Assembly (NCBI RefSeq): GCF_014268615.1
Contig: NZ_JABWQV010000012.1
Coordinates: 1-55,865 of the forward strand
Length of the DNA stretch: 55,865 nt
Reading direction: 5' to 3'
Source: Pseudomonas tehranensis
GTDB taxonomy: Bacteria > Pseudomonadota > Gammaproteobacteria > Pseudomonadales > Pseudomonadaceae
This document shows positions 54,879 to 55,865 of the stretch, piece after piece. The position numbers were made by a program, and so were the translations under genes. Positions within the stretch are counted from its first letter, which is position 1; the number at the start of each line of letters is the position of its first letter. The notes under the pieces are model-generated. The model was given only the letters and a program-made list of their open reading frames with translations. It searched no databases and was not told the DNA's origin.

Positions 54879-55820
54879 ATGTCTTCGACTCTTCTCTCCC
54901 GCCTTGGGCGACGCTGGCTGGCTTTGCTGTGCATGAGCGCGATGGTGGTCGGGCTGCCGGTGGGCTGTGGCGTGTTGCAGCACAAGGAGCGCGAGCTGGT
55001 ATTTCGCATCGAGCCGGGTACGGCGACCTGGTTCAGCGGCTTGCCGGGCGGCGTGCAGGAGTTCGACCTCAAGCCCAAAAGCTTTAAGGCCGGGGAAAGT
55101 ATCCACGGCTGGTGGTGGCCGGCTGAACGCAAGAACGCGCCGGCGATTCTGTACCTGCACGGGGTGCGCTGGAACCTGACCGGTCAGTTGTTTCGTATTC
55201 GGCAGTTAAGGGCCCTGGGCTTTTCGGTGCTGGCCATCGATTACCGTGGTTTTGGCAAAAGCCAGGGCGATCTGCCGTCGGAAGCCAGCGTCTATGAAGA
55301 TGCGCGCATTGCCTGGGAGCGTCTTGAAGTGCTGCAACCGGATCCGGCCCTGCGGCTGATCTACGGCCACTCACTGGGGGGCGCCGTCGCCGTCGACCTC
55401 GCCGCGGAGCTTGGCCAGAAGGCGGCGAAAGCCGGCAGCCGCGTGCCCGCCCGAGGTCTGGTCATCGAATCCACTTTCACCTCCCTGGGCGATGTCGCCA
55501 CCGCCATGGCCAACACTTCCCTGCCGGTGCGCTGGTTGCTGTCGCAGAAGTTCGACTCCATCGACAAGATTCGCGAGATCAACATGCCGTTGCTGGTGGT
55601 GCACGGCGCTGCTGACCGCTACGTCCCGCCGCGTTTCAGTGAGCAATTGTTCAATGCCGCCCAGGAGCCAAAGCGCCTGCTGCTGGTGCCAGGCGCGACG
55701 CACAACAACAGCATGAACCTGGCGGGCAGCACCTATCGGCAGGCGCTGGATGCCCTGATGAAAGCCGGGTCATCGCCAGTGGCCGGGCAACCTCATACCA
55801 GAGCGGCCAAGGCTGGCTGA
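54879..55820 (+). CDS. Alpha/beta hydrolase with signal or lipoprotein-like N-terminus
   Basis: The 313-residue protein has an N-terminal hydrophobic segment ending PVGCGVLQ, a weak lipobox because Pro replaces Leu at -3. The alpha/beta hydrolase fold has AILYLHGVRWN, nucleophile Ser in YGHSLGGAVAVDLA, Asp in HGAADRYVPP and His in PGATHNNSMN. It may be a membrane-anchored peptidase or esterase. It lies 99 bases after the ChbG-like gene, so it is probably outside the exopolysaccharide operon. Confidence 0.87.
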   Translation: MSSTLLSRLGRRWLALLCMSAMVVGLPVGCGVLQHKERELVFRIEPGTATWFSGLPGGVQEFDLKPKSFKAGESIHGWWWPAERKNAPAILYLHGVRWNLTGQLFRIRQLRALGFSVLAIDYRGFGKSQGDLPSEASVYEDARIAWERLEVLQPDPALRLIYGHSLGGAVAVDLAAELGQKAAKAGSRVPARGLVIESTFTSLGDVATAMANTSLPVRWLLSQKFDSIDKIREINMPLLVVHGAADRYVPPRFSEQLFNAAQEPKRLLLVPGATHNNSMNLAGSTYRQALDALMKAGSSPVAGQPHTRAAKAG

Positions 55821-55841
55821 TCATCTTTGCCGCCAATCCCC

Positions 55842-55865
55842 CTGTGGGAGCGAGCCTGCTCGCGA
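55842..55865. repeat. REP element, cut by the window end
   Basis: The final bases, tgtgggagcgagcctgctcgcga, are the REP core again in the same orientation as at window position 1. It follows the last gene by about 20 bases. Confidence 0.85.

Overview
The window looks like a chromosomal segment from a fluorescens-type Pseudomonas. The reasons are the GC-rich coding, the recurrent Pseudomonas REP sequence (core gggagcgagcctgctcgcga, even at both window ends), an Hcp2-type protein and a selenocysteine-dependent formate dehydrogenase locus. I saw no phage, transposase, integrase, rRNA gene or CRISPR array.

Layout. 0.1-5.4 kb holds housekeeping and small metabolic genes: DUF1993, YceH, a shikimate dehydrogenase-like enzyme, a Tyr/Pro-rich secreted protein, an NCS2 nucleobase permease and an arylamine N-acetyltransferase. 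5.5-16 kb holds an exonuclease III homologue, three GGDEF proteins, an ArsN2-type acetyltransferase, an MscS channel, and an exported isochorismatase-type hydrolase followed directly by a LysR regulator. 16.1-20.1 kb holds a Baeyer-Villiger-type flavin monooxygenase, an alpha/beta hydrolase and a 2-oxoadipate dioxygenase/decarboxylase (HglS). 20.3 kb is an orphan hcp that appears to start with TTG, followed by about 430 bases without genes but rich in RNA-like structure. 21.3-26.0 kb (minus strand) holds two small unknown genes and an ABC ATPase - FtsX-like permease - AttH/CrtC-like lipoprotein operon.

26.2-35.4 kb (minus strand) is a complete selenoprotein unit: fdnG (in-frame TGA read as selenocysteine, hairpin just downstream), fdnH, fdnI, fdhE, selA, selB and selC (tRNA-Sec). 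The enzyme, its maturation factor and the whole dedicated decoding machinery lie in one co-oriented block. A membrane sulfatase/phosphoethanolamine transferase-like gene follows.

37.7-54.8 kb (plus strand) is a Wzx/Wzy-type exopolysaccharide operon. Its order is UDP-glucose dehydrogenase, UDP-glucuronate epimerase, initiating sugar transferase, CpsD-like ATPase with a degenerate P-loop, Wza-like lipoprotein, Wzz/GumC-like protein, glycosyltransferase, Wzy-like polymerase, two GT2 enzymes, polysaccharide deacetylase, Wzx flippase, two tandem acetyltransferase-like genes, a BioF2/CelD-type acyltransferase and a ChbG/YdjC deacetylase. Most starts overlap the previous stop (ATGA, GTGA, TTGA), indicating tight translational coupling. 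The gene set implies a uronic-acid-containing, acyl-modified polymer that I cannot match to a named Pseudomonas polysaccharide.

The most informative sequence-level result is a tandem duplication inside this operon. Between the two acetyltransferase-like genes lie the first 12 codons of the downstream gene fused to the last 32 codons of the flippase gene, so the duplication junction can be read directly.
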